A DNA stretch of 64,000 bases from Epithemia pelagica (GCA_946965045.2 OX337239.1:496001-560000), one strand, 5' to 3'. Shown: positions 32,917-45,275, counted from the stretch's first letter. Notes: a model not told the origin generated them from the letters alone. Numbers and translations: made by a program.

Positions 32917-34261
32917 TGTGTTTGCGAAAGCCCCAGTAAGTCCTGGACTTTGAAAGTTGACAAATGGCCGTAGTAGAGGTGTGGAGTAGCCTGAAAAATG
33001 TGTGGATCGCCGGAATCTGACTCCTCACCCAGCGATCAGCGAAATTCACGCGTGCCTACCCCTTTGTCGTTATTTCTGGGTGACTGCTACCCAAGCAGGG
33101 GTGAGTAGGTAGTCGCACATGTGTCGTGTATTCTGAATTGTCAAAATACACGATTCATGCGCGACCAGACAACTCACCCCTGCTTGGGGGGTAGGGTGAC
33201 TGCTAGCAGGGGGGCACCTCTAGAGTGTCTACCCCTTCAAGCAATTGATCTACTCCTAGGTAGGAGTAACACTTGTGTACGGCCCTCTACTGCATGCTTG
33301 AAGAACTTTTTCTGTCGTGCAAAGGAAGACGACAACAAGGTGAAAATAGGTGAAAATGAAGAAGAAAGAACTTGCACAAGAAGATGATGAGGTCAGTTTA
33401 CACTAACGAACTATCCTTTTCTTTTTCTGGACCAAATTTATGGAAAGCACTACCATATGGGACAATATCAGGCTATAAGCTACTCCTAGCAATAAATCTC
33501 TCCGTGTCTTTGTTTTGACGTTCGACAAATTGGAATTTGGAAAAAGCATTGACATTTTATGACACATAAACGAAAAGAGACAAAGTTTCAGCAGCTTGCC
33601 AGTTTGTTCTTGGTCTCAGAGCATTTGGTAGATGACGTGTAGTATTCTCCCACGAGACGACTGAAACAAATAGAGGTAGTCGACCGCTGCTAGGTAGGCT
33701 CCAAACTCTCCCTGACTTTCATGGCGGGAGGACCAAGATCATCATCTTCCTATTCGCCTTGGCCGACCATGAAGATTTGTAGGAGTAACCGTTTCGTTTG
33801 GAACCAACAAGTCTATTCAATCCACGAGCAATTTCCCAGTGTATTTGTAGGATTACTCTTGTCTCCACGCATGCATTCTCTCCTGGACCACAACAAATGT
33901 GTATAAAATATCCCGCAAAAAAGAGAACTAGACCATGTCCAACAAAATCGCCGACTCGAATACCACCAGGTAGTTGGTACTGCCTTCTCGGCCAACGCCC
34001 GGAGCAAAACGGCCCGATACAAACATAAACACTGGGAGGCATCCCTGGCCTGCCTCTGAAGAGGTTCAGCACAAACACAGAAACACGAGAAATGCATAGT
34101 TTGTGTAACATCACCCAGCGTGGAGGGTGGTTCCACGCATCTCCATCCATTGTCCTCTGGGGGGTTTGGACTAGCGGTCCTTTCCTCATGTGATGCGGTG
34201 GTATCTTTTGTTCAATGGATAAAGACATTTGACAGGGCCCCTTGTAAAGTGTGGATTACTG
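32917..34261. other. Intergenic region with a hairpin element
   Basis: Apart from the inverted repeat at 33087-33194, no gene is supported. An open frame at 33719-34228 (minus, 169 codons) has no recognisable domain and probably lies in the 3' flank of the next minus-strand gene. Confidence 0.45.
33087..33194. repeat. Imperfect ~50-bp-arm inverted repeat (fold-back)
   Basis: The left arm (ctacccaagcaggggtgag... at 33087) and the right arm (...ctcacccctgcttggggggtag to 33194) are reverse complements over ~50 bases, with a few mismatches and a 3-base indel, around the loop gaattgtc. The word gggtgactgct directly precedes the left arm and directly follows the right arm. Confidence 0.85.
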
Positions 34262-35326
34262 TTAGCCGGTAAAAATGTCATAATTGGCCGGTCTCCGCGA
34301 AGAGGACGTTTGACTGGTTTCCGTCGTGTCGTACGACGATTCCTCCGAATTCGAATCTGATGAGGACGACGACGAAGGATCGAGTTGAGGCACGACACCA
34401 CTCACGGCCAAAAGAATCAATCCAACGGCCAAGAGAATGACAAAGACAATGCAACACCATACTTCTGGTTGTCTGTACAACAGAGTATTTGGCGGATGAT
34501 CAGTCTCATCCTTGGTGTCGTGGAGTGGCAAACTTGCGTCGTCGTCGTCTTGAGGTTTCTTGTTCTTGTTGTGGTCCTTGTCTTTGGGGGCAAGGAATGG
34601 CGTTTGTTGGTTCTTTTTCTTCTTGTTTGTGTTGTTGTTTCTTCGCGGAGGTGCCGCTTCGGGGGGCGGTGATGATGATGAAAAGGACCGTCGTCGGGGA
34701 GGTCGTCTTGTTTCCTCTGTATCATCTACCGAATACATGGGTTCATCGCAAAAGGCACTTTCCAAATCCTCACTGTCGTCACTATCGAAACTCCTCCGAG
34801 AAAAAGTTCGCGTGCCCTGTACCTGTTGTTGCTCCTGTATGTTCAAGGCCTGCCGGGCTGCCGTGGAATAGGGTACCTTGCTGTGGTGGTGGTTGTTCTT
34901 CTTGGTAGTGGTGGTCGTCGTCATCGTCGTAGTGTTGCTAGTATGGTGAATGGGAGGAGTACTTGTTCGAGACAAGGCCGACTCGACGAGTTCATGATCT
35001 AACCCAATGCAGGCAACGGCCGCTGCTCGATGCGAGGGACCCTCCTCACCATCGTTCTCCTTCATCTTCTGCTTGATGTTCAGTACCTGTGGAACCTCCT
35101 CCTCATCCTCTATTGTCCAGGCTTGAGATTCGAGAGGTTCGTGGCTGGAAGAGTGCGGGTTGTTTTCTTCGTGTTGTTGGTTCCCATCATTATCATCCTG
35201 AAAGACTTCGTCTTCTTCTTCTTCTTCCCCGTTCTCTCCACTCCCCTTATCGTTGAGAGTTGTCTGTGCCTCCTCCTCCTCCAACGCATCATCCATCTCT
35301 CGATTGATCCGTGCCGCCATTCTCAT
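34262..35326 (-). CDS. Single-pass membrane protein with acidic/low-complexity cytosolic region
   Basis: A 354-residue intron-less frame from the ATG at 35326 (Met3 at 35320 is possible). Residues ~1-290 are hydrophilic: poly-Glu/Asp, a poly-Thr/Lys/His stretch, Ser/Arg-rich and Lys/Asp-rich segments. One membrane segment follows (WCCIVFVILLAVGLILLAVSGVV, residues ~292-315), and the tail of ~40 residues is Ser/Asp/Glu rich. There is no signal peptide, so the N-terminal region is probably cytosolic. No known domain is visible. This type of protein is common in diatoms; its function is unknown. Confidence 0.6.
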   Translation of the reverse strand: MRMAARINREMDDALEEEEAQTTLNDKGSGENGEEEEEDEVFQDDNDGNQQHEENNPHSSSHEPLESQAWTIEDEEEVPQVLNIKQKMKENDGEEGPSHRAAAVACIGLDHELVESALSRTSTPPIHHTSNTTTMTTTTTTKKNNHHHSKVPYSTAARQALNIQEQQQVQGTRTFSRRSFDSDDSEDLESAFCDEPMYSVDDTEETRRPPRRRSFSSSSPPPEAAPPRRNNNTNKKKKNQQTPFLAPKDKDHNKNKKPQDDDDASLPLHDTKDETDHPPNTLLYRQPEVWCCIVFVILLAVGLILLAVSGVVPQLDPSSSSSSDSNSEESSYDTTETSQTSSSRRPANYDIFTG

Positions 35327-36217
35327 GTCCTCTCAGCAGTATAAGGTCTGTGGATGATCTTTCTTTATTCACCCGGGAGCAAAGTGAGATCGAAGCTATT
35401 GTAGTTGTAGGTTCCGTTCGGATGATTGCGTTATTGTTGTTGTTGTTGGCGTCGTCGTTCTGGTTCAATGCGGTAAGCCCCTGTCGATCGTAGAGAATAC
35501 GGCTGTCGTTGTTGCTTCTCTCTCGCTCTCGCATCGCTCTCTGTTCCAATGTCACTGACTGTTACGTGGTCGATGGATCGTTAACCTGTTCCGTTACTAT
35601 TGCCCATGCTTTCTCACCGGCTCGCTCCAACGTTTTGAAATACACCCCTCTGGTAGGCAATTCGATTGTGCGTGATTTTCCGATATGCCTCCAACGACCA
35701 AAATGCTAACCCTACAATTGCCCCATCTTAGCCCAAGAAGATATCGAATAGAAAATAAATCGCGATTCGTCCGCGACCTATGAAATCCGTTCCCACACAA
35801 GACTTGATCTACTCAACCAAATCTACCTCTACTTGTACTCCTAGTAGCTAGGCCTCGTACTCGGGAGAGGAGACAATGGCGGGACTAGTAGAGACCTCTA
35901 CAACCTCCTGAGGCATGTGACAAAAGAACGCGTCACGCTCGGCGGGACTGCCGTTGACACGCACTCCGGATTCCGAATTCCGAAAGATACCTCCACAGCA
36001 GGTTTACGTAGGAATGGTACCCCTACAGTTTTGAAACGACTCTCCGGGATACTCGTAGAGCAAATACAAATCTTCCTTGAATGGTGGTCACAATCAGAGC
36101 AAGACGTAAACAATGACGACCTCCACCACCACAACCACCACCACAACCACCACCACAACCACAACCACTACCACAACCACTACCACTACCACAACCACCA
36201 CCTACAACAACAACACC
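35327..36217. other. Bidirectional intergenic region and leader of the Ran-like gene
   Basis: No gene supported. The last ~95 bp (36123-36215) are a degenerate CCACAA/CCACTA hexamer repeat directly before the ATG of the Ran-like gene, probably in its 5' leader. Confidence 0.6.
36123..36215. repeat. Degenerate (CCACAA)n repeat
   Basis: Hexamer-like units ccacaa, ccacca and ccacta repeat up to three bases before the start codon of the Ran-like gene. The tract is open as a His/Asn run in a frame different from that gene. Confidence 0.85.
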
Positions 36218-36938
36218 ATGCCGGAGTTCAAGCTAATATTATTGGGCGATTGTAAGTACCCGTCCTCGTAATTCTATTCATGGGAGACCATCAGTTGGCG
36301 ATCTGACGCTTCTTCATGCTTCACTATCCTTCTTTCTTCCTCACCATTGAAATGTATTCGTTGTGATAGCTGGTGTGGGGAAGACCACGTTTGTGAAGCG
36401 TTACTTGAATGCAATGGGTGAGGACGAGGTACATCCTCTTATTTTCAAGACCAATCGTGGTCCCATCAAGTTCAATGTCTGGAACACAGCCGGACAAGAG
36501 AGGTATGGGGGTCTTCGTGACGGATACTATATTCAGGGCCAATGTGCGATCATCATGTTCGATGTGACTAGCCGTCTCAGTTACAGCCATGTACCAAACT
36601 GGTATGGGGACCTAACGCGTGTATGTGGGGAGAATATCCCTATAGTACTTTGTGGCAACAAAGTTGATGTCCAAGACCGAAAGGTCAAGACCAAGCAAAT
36701 CAAGTTTCATCGCAAGAAGAATTTGCAGTACTATGACGTTTCCGCCAAATCGAACTACAAAGTAGTCCAACCCTTCTTGTGCTTGGCACGCAAGTTGTCC
36801 GGCGACCGCGACCTTCACTTTGTTGAAGCTCCCGTCCTTCGTCGCCCGGAGACTTCATTGATTGCTGCTCTGATCCAGCAGTACGAACAAGACCTCGCAA
36901 ATGCTGACGCGGTGCCACCACTTGACGACGATTTGTAG
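36218..36938 (+). CDS. Divergent Ran-like small GTPase with switch I deletion
   Basis: Two exons: 36218-36251 and 36370-36938. The 118-bp intron (GTAAGT...ATAG) splits the P-loop codon for Ser and gives 200 residues. Identity to Ran is plain: [90 protein letters not shown] and the acidic C-terminus DDDL. Ran carries nuclear transport cargo cycles and spindle signals. Two features are abnormal. Switch I is about eight residues shorter than in Ran and lacks the invariant effector Thr. The DTAGQ motif reads NTAGQ, so the Mg2+-linked Asp is Asn. Both should impair GTP switching. I infer a paralogue, not the functional Ran; decoy or decayed function are both possible. Reading frame and splice site are good. 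Confidence 0.85.
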
Positions 36939-37193
36939 AAGATTGTTGTGCCGTGATGCCAAGCAATGTCTGGTCAAGATATGGAACTCCCGAAGCAAGT
37001 CTTTGATTCAGCTCATACCTTACTATGTAGCTCATTATTTAGTTCCTACTTTCGATATGCTTCATTGTGATTGCTTTCAATAGTTTACCTCCTGGAGTGA
37101 TAAGCTACTATGAAAAACGACAGAACAAGAAGGAACGACCATCCTTCTCCAACGTTGGACTTGTGATCGAGATGAATTCTCTAACACACCTAC

Positions 37194-38246
37194 CTAGGAC
37201 TTGGTTTGGACCCCTTGTCGTTCGGCGGCTTCACTGGGTGTTTGGGCCGCCGTGATTTGCAAGGCATGAATGCGTGGCATAATGTCGCCCAGCAAGAGGT
37301 AAATAAGTTGATGGCGTTTGACCAATTTCAATCCTTCAAAGGCTTGCGATACAATGGTCAATTCAAAATGGGACTCGCCGTCGTCAAACCCCTTGGATCC
37401 GGCATGACCGGCATGTTGATAGGACACATCTTTCAACTCCAATTGTGTCGGTTGTAATTTTTGCAAGGCTTGTATCATTGCCGTGTACATGGGACGATCG
37501 TCTGAAATGGAAAGTGATTCGGGTGGTGCAGTCTCTCCATTGACGGCTTGAGACGACGACGACGATTCGGTCGACGTTGATTCGGACGACGACGATGCTA
37601 ATTCCAAAGCTTGTTGTTTCATTTGAGCCAACATGTTGAGAAAGCCATTGTTGCGTCCAGGTGTGAGACTCGATTGAATGCCTGCTGTTTGAATAAAGCG
37701 TGGATTGACAAGTTGAATTTCCTCTGCCGTACAACCCGACAAGCCACGGACCAACAAGGCGACCAATCCCTTGGTCAACAACCCGTCCGAATCGCCCGTA
37801 AACTGAATGGCAATCTTGTCGTCGTCGTCATCGTCCATTACCTTTGTCGTGGCATGAATGTACACATTGCTCAAACAGCCAATCACCTTGTGCTCGGGAA
37901 TTTTCAAAGCGTCATCCATGGGATCCAATTGATTGGCCATGTACAACAACTGTTTGTACCGTAGTTTGTCATCGCCAATCGCCGCAAAGGCAGTTGTCAT
38001 TTTTTGCAATTCCGGTGTCAATCCCAAATCATCCATGTCGTCGTTCGACGACACAGCCTTCAATCGGCTCGTTGCGTGTGCATGAGTGATCGTCCTCCAT
38101 GATTGCGGCAACGTTCTACTACTGGATTGGAGCGAAACTGGCACAGAGGATACGGACGATGGTGGTCGTATCACAAGAGCATTTACCAGCACGTCATGCC
38201 ATCTCCAAGCTAGAAGCAACAGGATTGATCGAAAGAACAACAACAT
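37194..38246 (-). CDS. SUFE1: Plastid SufE-BolA fusion protein
   Basis: A 350-residue protein from the ATG at 38246, whose N-terminus is a signal peptide (LLFFRSILLLLAW ... VNALVIRPP), fitting plastid import in a diatom. Residues ~75-215 form a SufE domain (LRYKQLLYMANQLDPM, then HKVIGCLSNVYI with the sulfur-accepting Cys at ~124). SufE takes persulfide from the cysteine desulfurase SufS for Fe-S cluster assembly. After a Ser-rich linker, residues ~255-330 form a BolA domain (GESHFELTIVSQAFEG, then RHQLIYLLLGD). The same two-domain order occurs in plant chloroplast SUFE1, where BolA pairs with monothiol glutaredoxins. An upstream extension of the frame (to 38474) lacks a better start. Confidence 0.88.
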   Translation of the reverse strand: MLLFFRSILLLLAWRWHDVLVNALVIRPPSSVSSVPVSLQSSSRTLPQSWRTITHAHATSRLKAVSSNDDMDDLGLTPELQKMTTAFAAIGDDKLRYKQLLYMANQLDPMDDALKIPEHKVIGCLSNVYIHATTKVMDDDDDDKIAIQFTGDSDGLLTKGLVALLVRGLSGCTAEEIQLVNPRFIQTAGIQSSLTPGRNNGFLNMLAQMKQQALELASSSSESTSTESSSSSQAVNGETAPPESLSISDDRPMYTAMIQALQKLQPTQLELKDVSYQHAGHAGSKGFDDGESHFELTIVSQAFEGLKLVKRHQLIYLLLGDIMPRIHALQITAAQTPSEAAERQGVQTKS

Positions 38247-41200
38247 GGTATTGCAGATAGTTTCTGTTAACAGTGTGTCAATCGAATTTCCCCCAAACAC
38301 AATGGTTTGTGTGTCTTGTCGTTTGACACTCTGGTCAATCACAACACGTTGGCTGGTTGTGCTTGATGTTTTGTTGTTGATTCTGGGAGCCAGGAGAAGA
38401 AGGCACCGCACAGTATTAAGCACAAACAGAAATGTGAGATTGGCAATTGAAATCCGATGATTGCGGCAAGACACTCAAGCGGACATGGCCCCTTCCAAAC
38501 AAGATGGATGCCACTACGATCCTCTTTGAAGAACGCGTCCTTTCTAGTTAGACTTACGGCTGGTAATGCCACAGAGGACTTGTTGTTCGTCCACACCGAT
38601 TGTCCTTGCTGCCTTGGATCTTTTCAATCTTTGCCAAATCGGAATGCCACTGACGACTGTCTTCGGTGGATTTCTCTCGTCAACAACCGAACAAGGAAGA
38701 CGAGAGATGGGATTGATCTTGTTGTGGGTGTTGTCCGAAGATCCAAACACAACAACGAGACGAAAGAAGAACCGGATGCAGAAGCGGAAGCCAGAACGTG
38801 TGATGACGTGTCCTACGGAGCGACGTACGTACCGCATGAGATCATCTACCTCTGCTACCCTTCGTATCTTATCGAAAGTCGAAAGTCGAAAGCCACCATG
38901 GTCTCTTTCGGTTTCGGACTTCGGACCATATATCTTCTACTCCTACTTGTAGTGCTCTCTACTCTTACTTCAGCCTATTGTTTGGGACAGAGGGTAATGG
39001 ATCCAACAAGAACGGAATCTATAGTACATATACGTATTCTTCCGATTCATCTTGGAAAGGAAAAAGAAGGCAACAAGGATGTTCGCTCTAGCTGTTCCGA
39101 AGCATGGCTGCTAGTCTCCCGAGACCTCGACAAAAGCGTGTGTTTCTAGGGTGATTCCCATTCAGATCGTCGACGAGAATACCCCCGCGCAGCAACGGCA
39201 CTATGGTGCCCTTACTAGAGCTCTACAACTAGACATATCGACGACGCATTACACGAGATGATGACCGGGGCAAAATGGTTGTCATGACATACATTCGGCC
39301 CTGGTATCCAGGGACTGCAAGGACCGGACCATGTGCCAGGCGCTGCCGTTCCGAGCCACATTCAAGAAAACGTTTTCTTTTGTTTCCTATCCTTCGCCTT
39401 GTCCCATACGTTTTCTGTCGAGGTAGGAGAGACAACGAAAGCTATGGTACCGAGGGGCCTTCCTTCCCAATAATCCAACGGCAATCGAAGCACCATACTG
39501 AACAAGCGAAATGAATTGTACCCACGCAAATTCCAAGTTTTGGATCCTACCACGCAGTCCTCGGTTATCAATCAATGCTAGAAACATGTACAAGGAATCC
39601 AAATCTAGAGAAAGCCCCCCTCACTCAAACCAGAATCCAGACTATATTCCAGAGGATGCACTGTCCAAGCACGAGATTCATTCATAGACGGCAGGGCCCA
39701 TCCAAAAGAATGCGTTCTTCTCATCGAATTCGATACACAAAGGCTAGCATCCGACAATCATTCCATCCGCATATTGCAAACCTGAACCATCCAAATTCAG
39801 ATTTTCGTTTGGTACAAGTAGTTTCTTTGCTCGTTCGTTGTTACTGTGTTCGTCGTTCCCGTTTCTTATACGACACCACCGGTCGTGGGCAACCCAATGC
39901 GTTCCGCCCGTTGTCGAACAGCCGTGGCCGTGGCCGAGCCTTTGCGTCGTTGTGGTGTTTTTCGACTTATAGCTTTATTGGCGTTGTCTCGTTGGCCCTT
40001 GGTATCGGCTTCGGTCATCAACCGTTCATTCACAAGCTGTCATGCCACACGAGGATTGGAGCGGGTGGAGTGTCCGTGAGACCACAGGGATACCAAAGAA
40101 GTCACAAAGACAAAAAATTCGCTCAACAACCGTGTATCCTTCATCCAGCCCACTCTTCCTTTTTCATTCCTCTACTCTCTTTTTACCTGTTCATACTCTT
40201 CAATGTCTTCGGTTTTCAAGTCAATCCGAGTGGGAGGTCGTCGCAATGCCATGGTGCATGTTGTTGTCCATCCGTCGTCTTGGATGTGCTCCATCCACAA
40301 CCACCCGCGCGAAAATCGGCTGGCCCGGCGTGCATAAGCTACCGCTCATGGGTCGCTTTTTATAAAGTACGTCAGAACGAGAGCACATCCATCACCAATC
40401 ACCATGACGGGTGAAAGTGAAATGGAACGGCCGCACCCTCTGGCAAAAGGACCACGACGGTCTCGCACCAGAGACTCGGAGTCGAGACAGGCCTGCAATG
40501 CATTGGCGTAGTGATCTGTTGTGCCAACGAGAAGCAAGAATGGCCTCGCACTCAAAGCATATCGGCAGAGGAATTTGGCCTGGTCGTGTGTGGTGTCAGG
40601 TGGATTGAATTCTCGTACTGATGGTTCCTGGTCCTTGGATTGTCTTCGTCATGACGACTACCGAACCCTTTTTAAAATGTCACCCCGGGGTTGGAAACGA
40701 GTAATGGAAAAATCACAGAACGCAGATCATCGCCAATGATCATTCACCATTCACATCTTGATGCGGTGTGGAAGACACTCTCTCCCAATCATAGCAGTAT
40801 CTTTGGTGACAACGTCCAAAATTGAGTATGTGTGAGCAAGACACACAATCCTCATCGAACTCGACGGATAATGCTTTCCAGTGATTTGGAAGGACCAATG
40901 CCAAATACAAACAACACTCATGCGCAATGTAGTTCGGTCCAGGGAAAGATGACCCATGCTCATACCACAATCAACCCAGCGAAGAAAGTTATCCCAGGAA
41001 CGTCCCATTGCGTGTGAGTAGAATGACAAAACTTGCCGAATCCTGTGACATCGATCCAATGGACCAATTTGTCGTCACTCGAAAAACGCTCTCATCGTTC
41101 ATCCATCTGGAACGGCATGAGCATGCGGAGGAGAAGGAGGAAGCGAGATTTAGGTGGATTCGAGCGGTCCATTCTTTAACACCGACGTGGTGGTGTAGAT

Positions 41201-41571
41201 GGATCAGTTGCACGATGTCCTGGCCTTGCTTGGATGTCGACTTTTGTGGGGGATTTGCGGAGCACTTCTCTCACGGAGCGACGCTTCAAGATGTCATTAG
41301 CTTTCCTGGTTAATCTGGTCATAGGAGCAGTCCCATGTCAAGTGTTCCATTCTGCACACAACGACATGACACAACAATTCAGGTTCTACAAGAAAGATTG
41401 CAAAATGCGAAAACATTCAACTTTATAGTAGGATCGACAACACATATGAAACATCCTCCAACACGTATAAAATCCACTTATAGATGTATTCGTCAATTGA
41501 TCCTCACGCCATCCAAGAGTCACCCACACACCAACACCGCTGTAAACTACCTAGGTAGTCGTCTTGGATTC
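38247..41571. other. Long region without a supported gene
   Basis: Over 3.3 kb without a convincing coding signal. The longest frames (38457-39149 and 39575-40414, plus; 41335-41976, plus, which runs into the ABCG gene on the other strand) have no domain and look like chance. No repeat family member from elsewhere in the window is evident. Confidence 0.45.
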
Positions 41572-44075
41572 TTAGCTGGCTGCCGTGGTAGAAGCAGTTT
41601 CGGGAGGGTGGAATTTGCTGGCGGCCGCCGTCTTCATCAGGGCACCAATAATGTAGAGGACCTTGAAAAAGGTTCCAATGGCAATAATGACAATGATATC
41701 GACGCCCGTTTCATCGTTGGAACTCAGCAAGGGGAAAATCTTGGAGAATTCATCCAAGACCTCGGCACCAGACGTGGTATCCAAACACACGGACTGATCC
41801 GTGTCTTCGGTTTCCACACAGGGATTCCATTCAATCTCGATAAAGTAGTTGTAAATAAAGGATCGGACATAGTACGAGTACGGCAAAATGTAATAAAAGA
41901 GTTCAAAGGGCCAGTACAAATCACGCAAGGGAATAAGGAAGCCTCCAAACAAGAAGGCACCGAACCTGTGATATAAAACAAGACCGACGTGCACCACAAA
42001 CCATCACCATCGCAACAGAGCAAGCCAAATAAAAGCTGAGATCCATTGTTGTTGCGAACCAAAACACTCTTGTCCCCCAAGAAAAAACAAACGGAACGTA
42101 CCAAAAGTTCATGAATTGTAGCATGCCAAGAATGGGATCTTCAAACCACACGGACAAGGCTTCGGCGACGGATTCAAAGACATACATGGTACAAGCGTGA
42201 ATGATGAGACACAATCCAAAGGAGGCTCCGGGTGCACCCATGACCGCAAAGAGTGGAATACCCAAGGAAAAGAGCGAAAAGATGATCATGATTGGCAAGA
42301 CCAAAATGGACTTGGCAAAGACATAACTAGCACCGGACACCATTCCATTTTTCGTTTCGTTCAAGAGCGATTTGAATTCATCATTCAAGGAATACACGGC
42401 GACCACACCCATTTGTGTCGGGACACCAATCAACTGCGGTTCGAAATCGCATGAAAGAATAAAAGTTAGCAACCGTGCTCCAACAATCAACCTGCTGATA
42501 CCTGGAACACATGTGATGGACATACCCAAATTGACAACCAAAACTTGTTTTGCACTTGATCTTGATCGTCTTTGCGTGCCTTGAGATAAACCAGGGAGAA
42601 GATGAGACACGACACCAAAAAGACAATGCAGCGACCAATGTAGAGAATAGGGTCACGGATAATGAGGGCAAAGTGACGACGGAACAAGATTGTAATCTCT
42701 GGTCCAATGCTCTTCTTTTCCATGTTGACCACACCTTCATCGTCTTCATCCAATTCCGACTTTCCATGACCGGAATGGTGACTCGACAAGGCACCGCCGC
42801 CACCCTTTTCTTCCCAGGTATCCAAAATCTCCGCCACGGCGGCTTCATCGGAAAAGTCCGAATTGACCAAATCCAAAAAGAACTGCACACGCACACAACA
42901 ACAACCACTCTCATGTGTTAGAAACTCGACATGCAAACACGTATCCTGCATTCAAGGACCAGAACGTACTTCTGCAGGGTTGGTATTGGGCGGAATGGCA
43001 TGCCCAGTCGAATCAAAGTAGGGCAAGGCGTCTTGAACGTCCCCCACATAGGCAATTCGTCCACGCGACATGAGCATGACTTGATCAAAGTTGTTGTACA
43101 CCTTGGTACTGGGTTGATGAATGGTACAAATGGTAATGAGACGTTCTTCCTTGGCCACACGGACAATTTCTTGCATAATATTCATGGCCGACGCAGCATC
43201 CAATCCACTGGTGGGTTCATCCAAAAACAAGACACGGGGTTGCTTGACCAGGGCAATGCCAATGGACAAACGACGACGTTGGCCTCCCGACAATCGCGCA
43301 TTGGCCGTATCGGCACAAATCTGCAACCCCATTTTGGTAATAATTTCTTCCACCAACACATCTTCTTCTTCCTTGGACACGACATCGTACAATTGACAAG
43401 CATATTTGAGCGTTTCCCGACACGTCAAGTAGGGCCAATGCTTGTCTTGCTGTTGCACCACAAAGCAATGTTGTCGAAAAATCTTGGACGTGAGGGGAAT
43501 GCCATTGAGTTTGACGGAACCAGTCGCCACTCCATACTGGGCATTCAAGGTCAAGGCATTGATCAATGTAGTCTTTCCGGCTCCAGATGGTCCCATAACT
43601 ATCGATGATAGGATAATGATGCGAGCAAAGGACAACACACAAGCAGCAACAAACAATATATTTTCGTGAGTGAGGAATTGGTAGGTCAAGCACCAGACAG
43701 GACAAACTTGATGCCAATCGATATTTTGAACGCCACAGCGACAATGCCAACCGACAGTCACCATCTCTTTTCTACACTTTGCACAAATCCACAGGCACTC
43801 TCTCTCTCTCGTTCTTTTTCACACTTACTGGCCAAGACACGTCCAAATTTGACGACACCGGAAACATCGGTCAAGATATTCTTTTTCTTGTCTTTGGATC
43901 CAACAATAAAATTAATGTTGCGAAACTTCAAAATGGACGACTCCATACCCGTGGACTTTTCCGAATGCAACCGATGAACGGAGGAAGCCGATTTGGTGGA
44001 CAGGGGGACAACGGAATCATCCACCACTTCTTCGACACCTTGTTCCGGCGTAGGATCCTCGCCATTGTCCGCCAT
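41572..44075 (-). CDS. ABCG-type half ABC transporter (copy 1)
   Basis: Five exons: 44075-43829, 43598-42970, 42882-42526, 42433-42102 and 41965-41572, all with GT-AG introns (230, 87, 92 and 136 bp), giving 652 residues. The order is NBD then membrane domain, as in ABCG/White proteins. Visible motifs are Walker A GPSGAGKTT, Q-loop VVQQQDKHWPYLTCRET, signature LSGGQRRRLSIG, Walker B VLFLDEPTSGLD and the switch His in CTIHQPS. The C-terminal half has about six hydrophobic segments (LIIRDPILYIGRCIVFLVSC through VIIAIGTFFKVLYIIGALM). Half transporters work as dimers and export lipids or other hydrophobic compounds; the substrate is unknown. It lies head to head with a close paralogue at 45276, and matching introns fall at the same codons. 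Confidence 0.93.
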
Positions 44076-45275
44076 GATGATGATGATAATATGTCAGCAA
44101 AGTTTTTTGTCAAACACGGACTGTGAGATCAAAGATACGCCTGATTTGGTGGATCCACGTCGTCCTCCTTTTGCGGCTGGCTCTGGAGAACTGTGTCACT
44201 CTCAAACTTGGATCACAAAGTTGTGTGACCGAGTTGCAATGAATCAAAGAGTCTGGTTCCAAAGATGAGTGAGTTCGACACCGCACTACCAAAATATATC
44301 CAAACGAATGCAGAGCTTACAAACAAAAGAAAAAAGTGTCACTACCGCGACCATTTCTCGCTCGTAAGCACCTCGGGAAGCAAAATTCGGTGTAATCCCC
44401 AGAAGATCCGAAAAAGTGTTACAATAAGTAATTCCTGTTCACTGTTCACGTTCACGTACGAGTACTCGTACCTCGTACCTTGTACACGTACACTCGTACC
44501 TCGTACTGGTAACTGGTATGGGGGACGTGCTGCTAAGTAGGATAAGCTCTACCAGTATCAGTGCCATATATTATGTATTTCTGTTGGGCTCGTTGTTGGG
44601 GTTTGTTGCTTTTCCAGTGGGGGCGCTTTGGTGTCTCTTCACGTCCAAATTCCATTTTCGGACGCTGTGGAGTAGAAAAAGAGAGATACTCTCCAGCTTG
44701 GGACCTCGAGTTTGTACAGTCTCATGGTATCTTTTGTAAATCCTGTACGTGAGCAGGAGGAGCGATGTTGAATTCCCCAAAAGCCGGCATGGTTTATACG
44801 TAGCTCTGCCGTAGAATGTGGTAGGAAGAGGGGTGCGTGCGCGGTTGGAAGGAGCATCTGCGAAAGTCAAGGAACTTCCCGTTGGATTTAGTGTCACACG
44901 TTTGCAAAATCTATATCTCGTGTACAGCATGTAGAGTGTAAAAAGGAGTACACTCGATCGGGTGGAGTGGTGACAGCAGGCACAAACGGTGGCCCCTTGT
45001 GATCTCGCGGTTCCATTCGATTTTCGTGGTCTCAGCTTCCAAAATAAAAAAGGTGAACATCCAAGTCACTCGTCTCTCTCGACTCTCGACATCGACCAAA
45101 GATCTTACAATTCGTTTGGCTTTGTTGAAACAAACGTGTTGTCGTTGTTTGAAATCAGCAGCGTTTTTGGGAGAATACCTGTTTGGACCCTCCTAACAAT
45201 CGCATTGTTTGGATCTTTGAAAATCTTTGCCACAGAAAAAGTTCGATCCAGTACTAGCAAAACTTGAACGACATC
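44076..45275. other. Bidirectional region between the two ABCG genes
   Basis: About 1.2 kb with no supported gene. It contains a GTAC-rich simple-sequence tract at about 44446-44519 (repeated cgtac, ctcgtacc and gagtactc words). Presumably both ABCG promoters lie here. Confidence 0.5.
44446..44519. repeat. GTAC-rich degenerate repeat
   Basis: Repeated gtac/cgtac/ctcgtacc words in a ~70 bp tract between the divergent ABCG genes. Similar short tactcgtactcgtac tracts occur elsewhere (for example 16494-16508). Confidence 0.7.

Noticed and set aside
33719-34228. 169-codon minus-strand open frame
   Set aside because: No family resemblance; lies directly downstream of another minus-strand gene, so probably 3' flank.
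38457-40414. Plus-strand frames of 230 and 279 codons
   Set aside because: Composition and lack of motifs suggest chance openness; no splice or neighbour support.
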